Assembly: GCA_037783415.1 (NCBI GenBank)
Contig: JAZGTN010000048.1
Span: 1,240,001-1,304,000 of the forward strand
DNA length: 64,000 nucleotides
From: Leptasterias polaris
Taxonomy: Eukaryota > Echinodermata > Asteroidea > Forcipulatida > Asteriidae
Reading direction: 5' to 3'
Under the pieces are notes generated by a model. That model saw only the letters and a list, made by a program, of their open reading frames with translations, had not been told where the DNA came from and ran no database searches. Made by a program: the position numbers and the translations under genes. Positions 46,201-58,095 of the stretch are shown here, piece by piece; within the stretch, counting starts at the first letter, position 1; every line of letters begins with the position of its first letter.

Positions 46201-46372
46201 TTAATGGCCTGACTTTTCGGCACAAGCAGAGTCTTTCTCGAAGGCTAAATAACGACACAATTAACACACATATTGTCAGACTTGTTTGTGTGTGTTGTGA
46301 TGTCATTTATAGCCTTCGAGAAAGACTCTGTTATATAGGCATGTTAGGGTAAAAACATCAGGCCATTAACTA
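46199..46372. mobile_element. Foldback element adjoining the array
   Basis: TTAATGGCCTGA at the left and tcaggccattaa at the right. Inner pair agagtctttctcgaaggcta and tagccttcgagaaagactct. The left arm is also the last unit of the 140-bp array, suggesting the array grew from one such end. Confidence 0.8.
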
Positions 46373-46652
46373 TTTATTGCATTTACATGTAGCTGTTAGT
46401 AAAACTGTCTGTCTACAAATTTGTAATTAAATTTGGTCTCTCTCTCATTCTGCTTTTAAAGGGAAGAAATATTTGTTTTTAAAAAGTAGATAAAAATGAA
46501 AAAATGGCGGGGAATTAGAATTGAACTGCAAAAATGTGGGCATTCATTTCATTACAGGGTCTAAATAACATTAGTATGATTGAAAGTATAAATGTTCACA
46601 GATACAAATCACAAATGGCATAAAGATTATCATGGTGGGAAACTTCCCTTAA

Positions 46653-47231
46653 CCCTTTCCTTACCGAATTGTTTGGACATAAACAACTGCTGATAACCAC
46701 ATTGTTTGACCACTCAAGCGTGAAGCACACATTCTTACACAACAGAAAGCTTTCATTCAGAGGCCATTTTTACAAACTCCCTTATCTCCTTGAAGACATT
46801 GTTTTACAGCAAAATAAGTAATAAAAAAGTTCTCACTTATTGAATTCCTCATCATATAATCTAAAAATCATTGAAATCGGTCAATAAATGTCAAAGTTCT
46901 TTGTCTTTCTTTCCTCGGTGTGATCTGTAATCTCAAACACTTTTTTGTACACAACCATATGGCGCTTTCAACTCCAGTTTGAAGAGATTGCAAAATAGCA
47001 ACCTTATTTTATTTGACCATCATTGGAAAGATCCGATCTTCCCCTTTCCAATGATGGTGAGCTTGGGTATGGAGGGCAAACATGGACAAAACTACAGCTT
47101 TATTACAAATGGCCTTTGTGCTCAGGCTTGAGTGCTCTTTTGTGTGTAAGCTTGGTCGACTAAAGTCACCTATGGTAAGGAAGAGGGGGTATTAGTGCAT
47201 TCGACTTAAGTCGCCTATGGTAAGGAAAGGG
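46653..47231. mobile_element. TTAA-flanked element, family E
   Basis: TTAA at 46649-46652 and 47232-47235. Termini CCCTTTCCTTACC on both strands. The word cctatggtaaggaa is repeated subterminally near 47168 and 47213. No transposase seen. Confidence 0.75.
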
Positions 47232-47235
47232 TTAA

Positions 47236-50163
47236 ACTATTTTGGCCTGAAATGCTATAGTTTTTTGAGAAATGAGTAAAACAATAGTTTTGATCCTGTC
47301 ACACTGAAAGTCGATGTTTGATAACAGTGATATAAGATTTGTCACTATTTCCTCTGACTCTGATGAACAATTAAGCTGAAACTTTCACAAGTTCGTTATT
47401 TCATGTATAAGTTGGTTCACATAAAGTGAAAATACAATTTAACAATTCTTATTATCTTGAATCCTTGATTCTGATTTGTAGATCCATAGCTACAATGAGT
47501 GTGATATCAACTTATATCGTACGGCTCATATCACACTTTGCGTATTTCGCTAATCAAATTCCACGTATTGCGCTAGTTTAGGCTAAGTAAAGCCAAAACG
47601 TGTAGCTACATGTATTCCAACACCACGTATTGCGTTCATAATCCGTGTGTCAAGTTTTCTTGCTATTTTAAGCGAAGTATACCTAAAACGTGTAGCTTTT
47701 CCAACACCACTAATTGTGTTTATCCGTGTGTCTAGTTTGCTCGAAGATAAATTCAATATCACACGCGTGCTCTTGGAATACGGGAAAATATAGCGCATCT
47801 GAAGGCGCTATATTTCTCCTTATTTCACTCGCACTTGTGTGATAACTAATGATGTTGACTGCGTGCTTTATAACACTGTGATGTGATACTATTTTAGGTC
47901 AATTTTATTCCCTAAAATTTATCATCTTCATTTACTTTGCTGTCCTTTTTAAAAACACGACTCAAAAAACCCTCTTAGGTTTAGATAAAGAAGAAAGCGT
48001 CAGTACAAAGGGAAAGGTCGCTATTAATCAAATTTGCCTTATTCTTTCCCCCTCTTTTTATCTCGGGGATTAAAAGATTCCGGGAAGAGCAGGTTTGAAG
48101 AATTCCAGGCGGAGGTAAATGGTTGTGGGTGGTTAATATTCAAATTGAATCATAGCTGTTCTTAGAGTATAATCTGATGAACAAAGATTTTCCTTCCGGA
48201 ATTACGGCCAAGAAAGACTGCTTTAAGACTAAGCCAGGCTCTATCCTAACTATGGGATGAATAATAAGGATGATGATGTTCTTGTTTTGTGACGAAATAT
48301 TATTATTATTAATAATATTAATATTCTTGCAAAATTATAGATATTGGCCTGACGTTAACATTCTGAATAAATCTCTTTTGCAATGAAACCAAGGGACCTT
48401 CAAGAGTGCTTGTACTGTAACCCTTAGGCCTGAAGACGTGAAGACAAGAAGTTGAAGAAACGTTCACTTTTAGATGTGGGAGGAAAACCTAGACTAGGGA
48501 AAACCCATGCAACTGAAAGCCAATCCACATGCAAGGCTCCATGGTGTATTCAGATCATCTCCTCCACTAGGACAAAGTCCTGAAAGTCATGACTTTTTTG
48601 AACAACCTTAGGCCAAACAACAAAAAGTCTCCATGTTGGACGTAGGACCAACCGGTGAGAGGTTGCCCGACCTTTTCACACTACACAAATTTCAGTCCGG
48701 CGTTGACCCGTGTGGAACGCTTGATCTGCGTCACAACCAACCCTGATTGGCTTGAGTGTTATTTAACCGTGTTGAGAATTAGAAGTGCAGCGTTCTCCCT
48801 TAACAGTGGTCCGCTGGCCAAATGCCAGTTAAAAACACCTGAGGACCAGTCACATTTCTCTCAAAGTGGTCTGACTGGCTAGTTTAGTGTTGGAGAACAT
48901 CCCGGTTTCATTTGTAATACAGACTAGTGAAAAAGCTGACGGACAAGTGAAATGACAAGTTAACTGGTCCTGCTGTCAAGGGCAAACCCTGAAGCATAGC
49001 AAAAAAAAAGCTGATTTGGCGCTGATCAGTGTGATAGCAGAGCGGTTTGTAATCGTTTTGAAATTTTATGAAATCAACACCGATTGGAACTTCCAAGCTT
49101 TCAATACGGATCGGAGCTACATGTAGAAGATGTGAACAAGCCCCAAAGGTTACAAAATGTATACATTATGCTCGTCTTGTTTGTACTGGAGAGTTTGATT
49201 TGGCTAGGATGTACACAAACAACCATTATGGCCTGACGTTTCAACACCAGGAGAGTCTCTCTTTTTGTCTCTCTATTTTTAATCCTTTGAGAAAGACTCT
49301 GCTAGGGTCATTACCAATTTTGTCCCCATTTATTCCATAAGTCATTTTGGTTGGTAAGCAGTTTGCACTTGTGCCCTTGAGCAAGGCACTTAACCATACA
49401 TAATTGCTTCATAAAAAGTTGAGAAGGTATAGTGCATTCTGCTCTACCACTACCAGCCAGGCTCTTACCGGATGATACCCATGCCTACATGTGTACATCC
49501 TTAAGGACTGTGAAGGTGGTAACCCTGTTTCTGCCCCAGGAGTAGGTGGCAACGTGCCCCTGGTGGCAGTTGATTTGGGTCGATGTTAGGCGATCTCTCA
49601 TTACAAAAAATAAAAAGCTAATTCTATTTTCTCAATAATGATAATAGTAATAACACAGCAATTGAAGGGCGCCCTTTATCTGTTAAACATTCAAAGACGC
49701 TGGTCTAGGTCAATCAAAGAATTCTCAAATGTGTTCATACGCCAATCTGAAAAGATGTGTTTAAAGAGGTTGTTGGAAGTGGGAAATGTTGTGTGTGTCT
49801 CTAAGATAACCAGATAAAGAGTTCAAATAAAAAACAAAAACTAATACAAATGGCAGCACACATGTATACAAACAATCTGGGTTTTTTTTAAAACCTAGAG
49901 AAAAAGAAAAACAATCTGATATCAGATTCAAATTTGACGCATGTCATGTTAACAAATTTGTTAAAATAAAATCCAATCACACCTTTTGCTGATAGAAACT
50001 CAAATGAGGCAACTGTACACTAACGAGAGTAATTATAACTTCATTAGATCATTTCGCTTAGGGCTATAAGGCGGTTGATGCAAATGTTATGGATTTCATA
50101 AAGTTGCTTTTGAATAATATGGAGCTCCATTTTTGTCAAGTCAGCAAATTATGTAATCTACTT
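47236..50163. other. Unassigned, with repeat fragments
   Basis: 47236-47420 is a reversed partial relative of MITE family B. 47580-47760 has a local repeat (ccaacaccac, aaacgtgtagct). 47990-48250 is non-repetitive. 48470-48560 has gggaggaaaacc and gaaaacccatgcaa, resembling a widespread SINE core. 49363-49650 contains a SINE-like gcccttgagcaaggcactta body. Confidence 0.4.
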
Positions 50164-50167
50164 TTAA

Positions 50168-50528
50168 AGCGCATCTGTCACATTGGTAATTGTAAAAAAC
50201 TAGTGTCCACACTCGATGTGAACCAACATAGGCCCTACATGAAATAACAAACTTGTGAAAGTTTAAGCTAAATCGGTCATGAGAGTCACAAGTCAAAAAG
50301 TTGGGGGAAAAACCTTAAATGTTTTTACTGTTTTCAAACATTGAGTTTTGGACTTGCAAAGTTCAAAAGTAATTGTTTTACTCATTTCTCAAAAACTATT
50401 GCATTTCAAGCAAAAATATTTTTCAACCGAGTTTCCCATCAAGACCATCTGTATACCATGTACGTTGTGTGCAAATCTGTGAACATTACATGTATACTTT
50501 TACTCTCACCAATTGTTATACACACCCT
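50168..50528 (+). mobile_element. TTAA-type MITE, family B, degraded
   Basis: Left TTAA at 50164-50167; the right site reads TTGA. Internal phrases gaaataacaaacttgtgaaa and accaattgttatacacaccc match the family. Confidence 0.75.
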
Positions 50529-51024
50529 TGAATGGCTTTACGGTGAAAAACAACCATTAATGTACATGTAGCAAATAAATCTACAGAACATGGAAATAAA
50601 CAAAGCAAACCAAAGTGTCAGGGGTAAACACTTTCCCTGAACACCGCAAAAAGACTACCTTCTAGCAGGGCTACCTCCTGACTGATCAACATTTTTCACA
50701 TCTTCACGCATGTGGCATTACCATGGAAACACTTATCAAATTGCCATCCAATAAATATGGCCGCCAGTGGACATATCCCCTGTCTAAAATTGATCATCAC
50801 TTGCGTTAAATGTGCGTTCGGTTCCCGCAGGAGAGGCTGGGTATAACGACAGGACCAACCATAATGCAATTTCAGCTACCTTTGGTTGCTGGGCCCGTGA
50901 GCAATCTGTACCAATTAAGCTATGCCTATGGAACCATGGTTACAGACAGATCAAATAAATACATATATGAGTGGCTACTAAGTGCACATTAGGCATCGAG
51001 GCACTATCATCATGAACTCCGTGC

Positions 51025-51057
<33 letters not shown>

Positions 51058-51189
51058 ATTATTACCACAGTTGAATAATTGGGTGGAGACACTCGGATTC
51101 ATGTTTTCTTGGCGAGACTGGGGTAGGACCTGTGGCTTCTTCCATATCAACAAGGAGATGGGAGGAATTGGAGGGGGGGGGGGGTGATG
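50529..51189. other. Unassigned sequence with poly-T
   Basis: 50815-50960 has tRNA-like words (ggttcccgc, caattaagctatgcctat). About 28 T lie at 51031-51058. Confidence 0.4.
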
Positions 51190-52430
51190 GGTTGAGGGGT
51201 GAGGAAGGGGATGCCTGGTGGCAAGAGGTACATGTGTAGATTGGGTGAGGATGAGAATGATAATTGGGATGAGTGAGGAGAAGGTAGAGGAAGGGAGGGG
51301 GATTGCAAGAAGAGGTACATGTGTAGATTGGGTGAGGATGAGAATGATAAATGGAATGAGTGAGGAGAAGGTAAAGGAAGGGAGGGGGGAGGGATTGGAA
51401 GGAAGAGGTACATGTGTAGATTGGGCAGGGTTGAGAATGGAAGGAAGAGGTTGGGTAGAGTTGAGAGTGATAAATGGGATGAGTGAGAAGGAGGGAAAGG
51501 AATGGTAAGGGTTTAAGAGGGGTGGACAGGGGGAGAATTGGAAGGAAGAAGTACATGTACGTAATGTAGATTGGGTTAGGATGGGAATGATAACTGGGTT
51601 GAGAGAAGAGGCACAGGAATATGAGGGATTGGAAGGAAGAGGTACATGTCTAGATTGGGTTAGGATGGGAATGATAAATGGGATGAGATAAGAGGCACGG
51701 CAATGAGAGGGATTGAGGGATTGGAAGGAAGAGGTACATGTATAGATTGGGTTAGGATGGGAATGATAAATGGGATGAGATAAGAGGCACAGGAATGAGA
51801 GGGATTGAGGGATTGGAAGGAAGAGGTACATGTATAGATTGGGTTAGGATGGGAATGATAAATGGGATGAGATAAGAGGCACAGGAATGAGAGGGATTGA
51901 GGGATTGGAAGGAAGAGGTACATGTATAGATTGGGTTAGGATGGGAATGATAAATGGGATGAGATAAGAGGCACAGGAATGAGAGGGATTGAGGGATTGG
52001 AAGGAAGAGGTACATGTATAGATTGGGTTAGGATGGGAATGATAAATGGGATGAGATAAGAGGCACAGGAATGAGAGGGATTGAGGGATTGGATGGAAGA
52101 GGTACATGTCTAGATTGGGTTAGGATGGGAATGATATCATGGTTGAGAGAAGAGGCACAGGAATGAGAGGGATTGAGGGATTGGAAGGAAGAGGTACATG
52201 TATAGATTGGGTTAGGATGGGAATGATATCATGGTTGAGAGAAGAGGCACAGGAATGAGATTAGAGACAATGGAAAGGAATGGGAGAGATCGAGGGATTT
52301 GAAGGAAGAGGTACATGTGTAGATTAGAGGATGAAAATGAAAACAGATGGGATAAATGAGGAGGAGGCACAGATATGGAAAGAATTGAAGGATTGTAAGG
52401 AAGAGGTTAATTGGGTAAAATGTAAGCATA
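51190..52430. repeat. Tandem array, core unit 92 bp, with divergent flanks
   Basis: ggaaggaagaggtacatgta, tagattgggttaggatggga and atgataaatgggatgagata repeat every 92 bases from about 51580 to 52260. More divergent units lie on both sides. Minus-strand frames up to 273 codons (HPIYHSHPNPIYTCTSS repeats) come from this low-complexity DNA. Confidence 0.95.
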
Positions 52431-53469
52431 GGAATGAGAGATTAAGGGATTACTAGGAAAGAAGAGAAATTGTCTTTCAAAATATTGATAAAATGACAAA
52501 GTCATCTCAGTGATACCCAAGGCTCTTCAGGGCACAAACACAGCAGTAAAATTTGTCCTTCAGTACTGTAGAAATATACAAGTGTACATTACAAGAAACG
52601 CATCCTTTTTTTCTCGATGCCCAAGATACAATCACTCAGTTTGGAGCAACAACACCAAAATGTCATCTGACATCCTGATCTGACGGCTTATTAAATCCAT
52701 GTAAAATATATCGTCACTGGCTAAATGTCAACACACACACATACAACGAAACATCAAATAGTTGCACAGCGCCACGTACTCCCACTCTGTTAACAAGATG
52801 TGTAGTGTGGGGCTAATTTTGTCGCAATGCATTCAGACGATCTGTTGGGGCTATTTTTGTCTGCCGAGGCAGTTTGTATTGGAATGGTATCAGCACACTT
52901 TCATTCAATATTTTGTTGGTAACCAGTTATAGGTAAGAAACTTAATGGTATTTCAGCTGGTAGTCTGCTTTCGTTACGCACAACTCTGTATATGCTTATT
53001 TGTGTAACTACATGTAGCACCTCACTGAAATTGTCAACATTTTAAAGAAGAGGCGGGCATGCCAAAATACTGCAGTGTTTTCCCACAAGTAAAAAAAACC
53101 CTGGCGCACTGCCATGCTTTCTGATCCACCTGCTACCCTTTAAAATCCTCACAACATGTTTAAGTTCTTTTACTCTACAATGTAAATTTACAACAGAAAG
53201 AAAAACTGGGGGCTTTACAGACGTATTTTCTGTGAATCAAACCTAGTGATCAGAGCTTGAGTCAAATGCACTACACCGCTCTGCCACAACATGCTAATAA
53301 AAGACATAGCAAAGTATCAGTAACACCTAAATTCAAGAATCATAATTGAGTAAGTCAATTTTTGTTTTTAACTGCAACTGTTTAATCCAGGATGGACATT
53401 CAGTACCAACATTTTCACTTAAATGTAATGCATGTACTTTATGCATAAATCAACATGAAACTTTTCAGA
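52431..53469. other. Unassigned sequence
   Basis: 53230-53295 has faint SINE-head words. Nothing else is supported. Confidence 0.35.
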
Positions 53470-53848
53470 CACTAGATGGCAGCAGACTTGCTAAGTAGAA
53501 TAACTTATTCTTGAAAATGTGCGCATGCTTAGATATTAGGCAAGGATAAATTGTTATGGTAAGGGAGTGTTTTAAAAGTAGGAAGGGTAGGAACGTTCTG
53601 ATTGGATCGGATGATCCCTCCAGCGTACAAGGACTAGCCCACTGGAAAGCCTGACGTTCCATTGAAATAAAAGAAAACTAATGCCCATATTCTCTAGTAT
53701 AGGATTCTTCCCGTGGCGTAGCACAATGTTGCGGTCCAGCAGAACGTACTGGCGGTCCACTGGTGCACAAGCGTATGCCTACAGGAACATTCCTTTGTGC
53801 CCTGAATGAGCACAAAGAGATGCTCCCTAAAGTCTGCTGCCACCTACA
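53470..53848. mobile_element. Inverted-repeat element with ACTAGATGGCAGCAG terminus
   Basis: Left end ACTAGATGGCAGCAGACTTG; the right end reversed reads ACTGTAGGTGGCAGCAGACT. Interior unrelated to the other two hairpins apart from gaaaatgtgcgcatgctta. Confidence 0.6.
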
Positions 53849-54527
53849 GTATGTAGTGTCCATTTTGACAAAGTAAGTACAAATACCAAGTGCAACAAGT
53901 CTCCATCGCAGTTTTGTGTGGGCGAAATACAGCAGCTACCCATTAACACAGCCTTTCGAACAAGACGTACATAGACAAGAAGACAAACTGTAGAGCAAAA
54001 TACCTTACGAGTCAAGCATTTCAAAAAAAACTATCATTTCAGTGACACAGAATTGCATCTGGGTCCTGTGATGTTTGATAAACTTGGGACACGTGCCAAG
54101 GTTTCTCACTGAAGCAATGTCCTTCAAAAGATTTCAGTTGAGAAGAAATTTAGAAAAACAAGTGCATCTCTTCCTTCCTTACTACTCTTCTGGCCTTTTC
54201 AAACTACTCAGCCAACTAACTGGAAATAATACAATCAGGAAAAATCCTGGAAAATTGGAACACTCCATAATCTTGCTTATTTTTGCGGGCTCGAATCCTG
54301 GGTCCATAGACTTGCTTATAAGCACAAAAAGAAGCCGAGCACAAAACAAAAAGTGCTTACCAGAATGGCTTTACCAGAATGGTGTTACAAACCAAAGTAC
54401 CATTGTGACTGGTTTCTGGCAAAAGCAGTTAAATGAAATTGGGCACCGGTCGTAAAACTAGCCACTCAGCTTTCTTAATTACTTCTCAATACACAGGAGT
54501 AAATGGGTAAGTAATGTGAATGGTTGG
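53849..54527. other. Unassigned, with a foldback fragment
   Basis: 54306-54447 is a degraded copy of the GGGCCCAATTTCA foldback family (gcttataagcacaaaaagaa, aatgaaattgggca). The 126-codon frame across it (54075-54455) is therefore not taken as a gene. Confidence 0.5.
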
Positions 54528-54531
54528 TTAA

Positions 54532-54852
54532 AGCACATTTGTACTATTACACACATGCAGTAATTGTCAAAGACCAGTATTTACCATGTTTACACTTGAT
54601 GTGACCCAACAATACATGAAGTAACAAACCTGTGAAAGTAAAGCAGTCGGTCATTGCAATCACAGAAAAAAAAAGCGGGAACAAACTTGTTTTCACTGTT
54701 TTCAAACAATGAGCTTTTGACTCATGAGATCAAAACTAATTGTTTTACTCATTTCAAGCAAAAATATTTCAAAGGGAGTTTCCCACCATGTAAGTTATGC
54801 GTGAATCTGTGAACATTTATATTTTTACTCTTACCAATGTTACAAACACCCT
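54532..54852 (+). mobile_element. TTAA-flanked MITE, family B
   Basis: TTAA at 54528-54531 and 54853-54856. Contains cttgatgtgacccaaca, gtaacaaacctgtgaaagt and the end accaatgttacaaacaccc. Confidence 0.8.
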
Positions 54853-54856
54853 TTAA

Positions 54857-56218
54857 GAAAGAAGGAATGTGAAATGGTGAATAACCTGTGTTTCAATTTG
54901 GCTGCCGGTGCTGCATACTCCTAAGGAGTTGAGATCATTTCAGGAATGCTTAGGGCTCCGTGAACAGGAGCAAGAATATTGTCAGATGATTTAAAGGGGC
55001 ACACTCAGCTTGAAAAAGCCAATACTAAATGTATATTAACATTATTATGAAGCAGAATCATCTGTCAAAATTGATTGTGAGGAAAAACAAATTAAATGAA
55101 AAAACCAAGCAATAGATAGGCTGCAATATGTCGAAAATCAGCCATCTTAACAGGCAATTTGGAACACACAGTCATGCGTTACGCGTGAGAACGGCGTGCA
55201 GCACGCGCACATTTCACAAAACTCATTGCATGATTGGTTAGTGAATGAAGTGGCTGCGTTAATAATTTGAGCGCTTGACGTGCCTGCAAGCCAAAATGCG
55301 GTTTGCCCGTAAAGATGGCGTCTACTGGGAACTATCTATTGTGCAACTTTAAAAACTGATTGCACATTTCCCTATCCATTCAAATCAACATATTACAAGC
55401 AGCTGACTTTTACCCAGTGCACTGTATGCTGAGTCCTTTTTTCATTAAAACAGTCTACCAAGCTGACAAGCTTACATACAATCCAGTGACAATATACGAC
55501 GTTTACATGAAATGTTTCGCCTAACAACATGAAATGCTTCGCCATCTTCCATTCTGATCAGCTTCATTGCACTTCACTCTATCAAATCCGTTGGAGCAAG
55601 AGACAACATACATAACACACCACCCTCCCTAATTGGTGTGGAACTGGTTTCAAATGTAACATGGTGTGTGTACATGTACAACTTGATCCGGAAAAATATC
55701 CCCTCGTAAATGTTTGCCACATCTAGAGAGAAATTTGAGAGCATTACTGAGTGATTTCAAGATACTCGATAATAAATACCACATGAAATGTTTATCCTTG
55801 GACTGTATTTTACGACTGTGATCTGTTGATGGCTGGAAAGGGCAGACAGTAGATGGAACTTTTACTGCAGTGAAAAGTCAAGTCTGAGTCATAATTATGC
55901 AAATTTATTCACTGATGTCACTTTTTTTTTGGCAGGTAAAAATTACAAAATGAAATAACATTTCAAACAATGAACTAAATTTGGTGGGGTTGTCTACCTG
56001 TTGAAACCCGTTAATTTTAACATAAGGGATCCAGGTGTTTTGATAGAGCGAGGTTGTCCTCGCTTCACTTCACAAAACCAATGAGGACGTCGCAAAAAAA
56101 AAAAGGAAGTCAAACCAAAGAGAAGTCCTAGATTTACAGGGTCGACAAATGTGTATGTGGAAATTGGTTAACGGTTTTCATTAAAGAATACGTTTCAGGA
56201 CTTATGGAGCATGCTTCC
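54857..56218. other. Unassigned sequence
   Basis: A possible MITE starts near 54990 (tttaaaggggcacactcagc) but I could not fix its other end. No exon supported. Confidence 0.35.
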
Positions 56219-56227
56219 ATAATGGAA

Positions 56228-56600
56228 GTGTCATGGCCGAGCGGTCAAGTTCACCGGATCCAAGCTCTTGTGTTTCTGTTCAGCAGAGTGTGGGTTCGAG
56301 TCCCAGTCGTGACACTTGTGTCCCTCGGATGGGACGTAAAGTGGTTGGTCCCCTGTTCCGGTTATGCATGTAAAAGAACCCAGTTACACTTAAATCTGTA
56401 TTAAGAAGGGATTTGCCCAGTGTTTCAGGCAGTGTCTGCTGAATGCGCCGCAGCACCTTGTAAACCCTTACAAGATGTTACATAAATGGGCCTCGTAATT
56501 CAAAAACTTCAAAAACTTGTCTGGAAATAAATGATGATAAGCCCTTTGAGATGCTAGTAGATAAAGTGCTATATAAAAACTAGTTATTATTGTTATTTCT
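56228..56600 (+). mobile_element. Leu-tRNA-derived SINE, family B
   Basis: Head tgtcatggccgagcggtcaa and gggttcgagtcccagtcgtg; body ctcggatgggacgtaaagtg. The tail ends with TTATT repeats. ATAATGGAA at 56219-56227 and 56601-56609 is the target duplication. Confidence 0.88.
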
Positions 56601-56650
56601 ATAATGGAATGTGGCAGACCATTCCACACCAGCTTTACAATAAATATTAA

Positions 56651-56969
56651 CCCTTCAGAGACCATTTATTTCCATCTAATTACCACAAAACGCCCAGACA
56701 TTGCTAATATTTTTAGTTTCTTTATTGAAATTTTGTCAGTTAAAATCTCAACATAAATAAAATTAAAGAGAAAATTTAGTTTCTCGTTTTAGAAATTGGG
56801 ACACTATGCCAACATACTACATCGGAAAATTTCATATGTGGCCATGACATTTACTTTGACCTCTTTATGTGAATAGAAGTTGGTTTAACTTTGCGGCCGT
56901 TCGCGGCCGCTATGGGCATTTTGGTACAAGCCGCTTGTGGCCGCTATGGTCTCTAAACATGCTAAAGGG
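56651..56969. mobile_element. TTAA-flanked element, family F
   Basis: TTAA at 56647-56650 and 56970-56973. The left terminus CCCTTCAGAGACCAT is matched imperfectly at the right (atggtctctaaa, then aaaggg). GC-rich gcggccgc words lie near the right end. Confidence 0.6.
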
Positions 56970-56973
56970 TTAA

Positions 56974-57909
56974 AGCCCTATCCATATTGGCAGCTCAGCG
57001 ACGCCTACGACTGTTGCTAGTGTATAGGTGTTGCTAAGGACATCCCATACTTCAATGCATGATGACTTGGCACAGCCGTAGCTGTAGCCGCTAAATTTGG
57101 ATACGGCTTTAATCAGCTTTAAGCTAAAAACAACCCAACCATATATTTTCCTGACAACTTCTACCAAATAATAATCTTTAAATAAAGGTGTTTTTTACAC
57201 ATGATGTGATTGCCGAAAGGGCCCCTGCAGCAATCAGCTTAAGAACTTGCCCACGGGATTCTAACATTACAACTACTGTTGATTCAATGCAAGTAATTTG
57301 TCAAATTTAATCAACTCTATACATGTTTTAATGAAACATCCGATGCAATTACGACCCCCACTTCGTGTGGGAAAATGTTTTGCTGAAGACATACTCAGTA
57401 CATTTAAGCAAGCCTGACTGAAGTTGGCCTGACGTACAGTTGGCCTGACGTACAGTTGGCCTGATGTTAAGTTTCCCTGACGTGCTTCACCTTTGGAGTG
57501 ACATCATCCAATTTTTTCTCATAAAAAGTACCAGGGATTTCTTCAGATGACTGCTTCCACTCTTCTACCCAACTTGTTGGGTTTTTTGTGTGTTTTTTTA
57601 AACTGTGTCAAGCATTTTCTTACCGTTTCAGAAACAAAATTTTGAGTTCAATTTTCTTTCTCTAAATAATTCAACAGTATCATTACTCAAAAGACTAAAG
57701 AAACTCCTTCAACTGACGACTCCGAGACACTTCAGTGTCGGCTCGTTTCCTTTGATTGTAAGCCTCCTATTAAATGTACACCCACAATGTGCAAAATCGC
57801 GAAAGACATTCTTTGCGTACAAAGAAAGTAAGTGATGTTTGAAACTTTACATGTTGTGGATAACAGCAAGTTACTATAACTGGTAAACTTGCAGGTACAA
57901 CCATGTGTA
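56974..57909. other. Unassigned sequence
   Basis: 57420-57485 repeats ttggcctgacgtacag. No supported exon. Confidence 0.35.
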
Positions 57910-58095
57910 AATCTCTTTTGAGAGGAGTGTTGGCTCTGGAAAAAAACCCGCTGTGGTCTTGGCGTTTTGAACAGAATATTCTGAAGATGAGCAGAGCTGC
58001 TTACCTTTGGAAGACGAACAGAGTATACTGCTCAAAACGTCGAGACAACAATGGCGGCTTTTTTCAGAGCCAACACTCCTCTCAATAGAGATTTA
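57910..58095. mobile_element. Hairpin element
   Basis: ttgagaggagtgttggctct at the left is mirrored by agagccaacactcctctcaa at the right. Inner words ggcgttttgaacag and ctgctcaaaacgtc also pair loosely. The 61-codon frame across it is an artefact. Confidence 0.75.

Noticed and set aside
51010..51831. 273-codon minus-strand reading frame, the longest in the window
   Set aside because: It is a translation of the purine-rich tandem array, with peptide repeats that change frame with the 92-bp unit.
54075..54455. 126-codon plus-strand frame
   Set aside because: Its second half runs through a foldback-family fragment and the rest has no support.
57605..57835. Candidate upstream PDE9A exon on the minus strand
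   Set aside because: No acceptor/donor pair gives an open frame with the phase needed to join 41095.
57903..58088. 61-codon plus-strand frame
   Set aside because: Lies wholly inside a hairpin element with mirrored ends.
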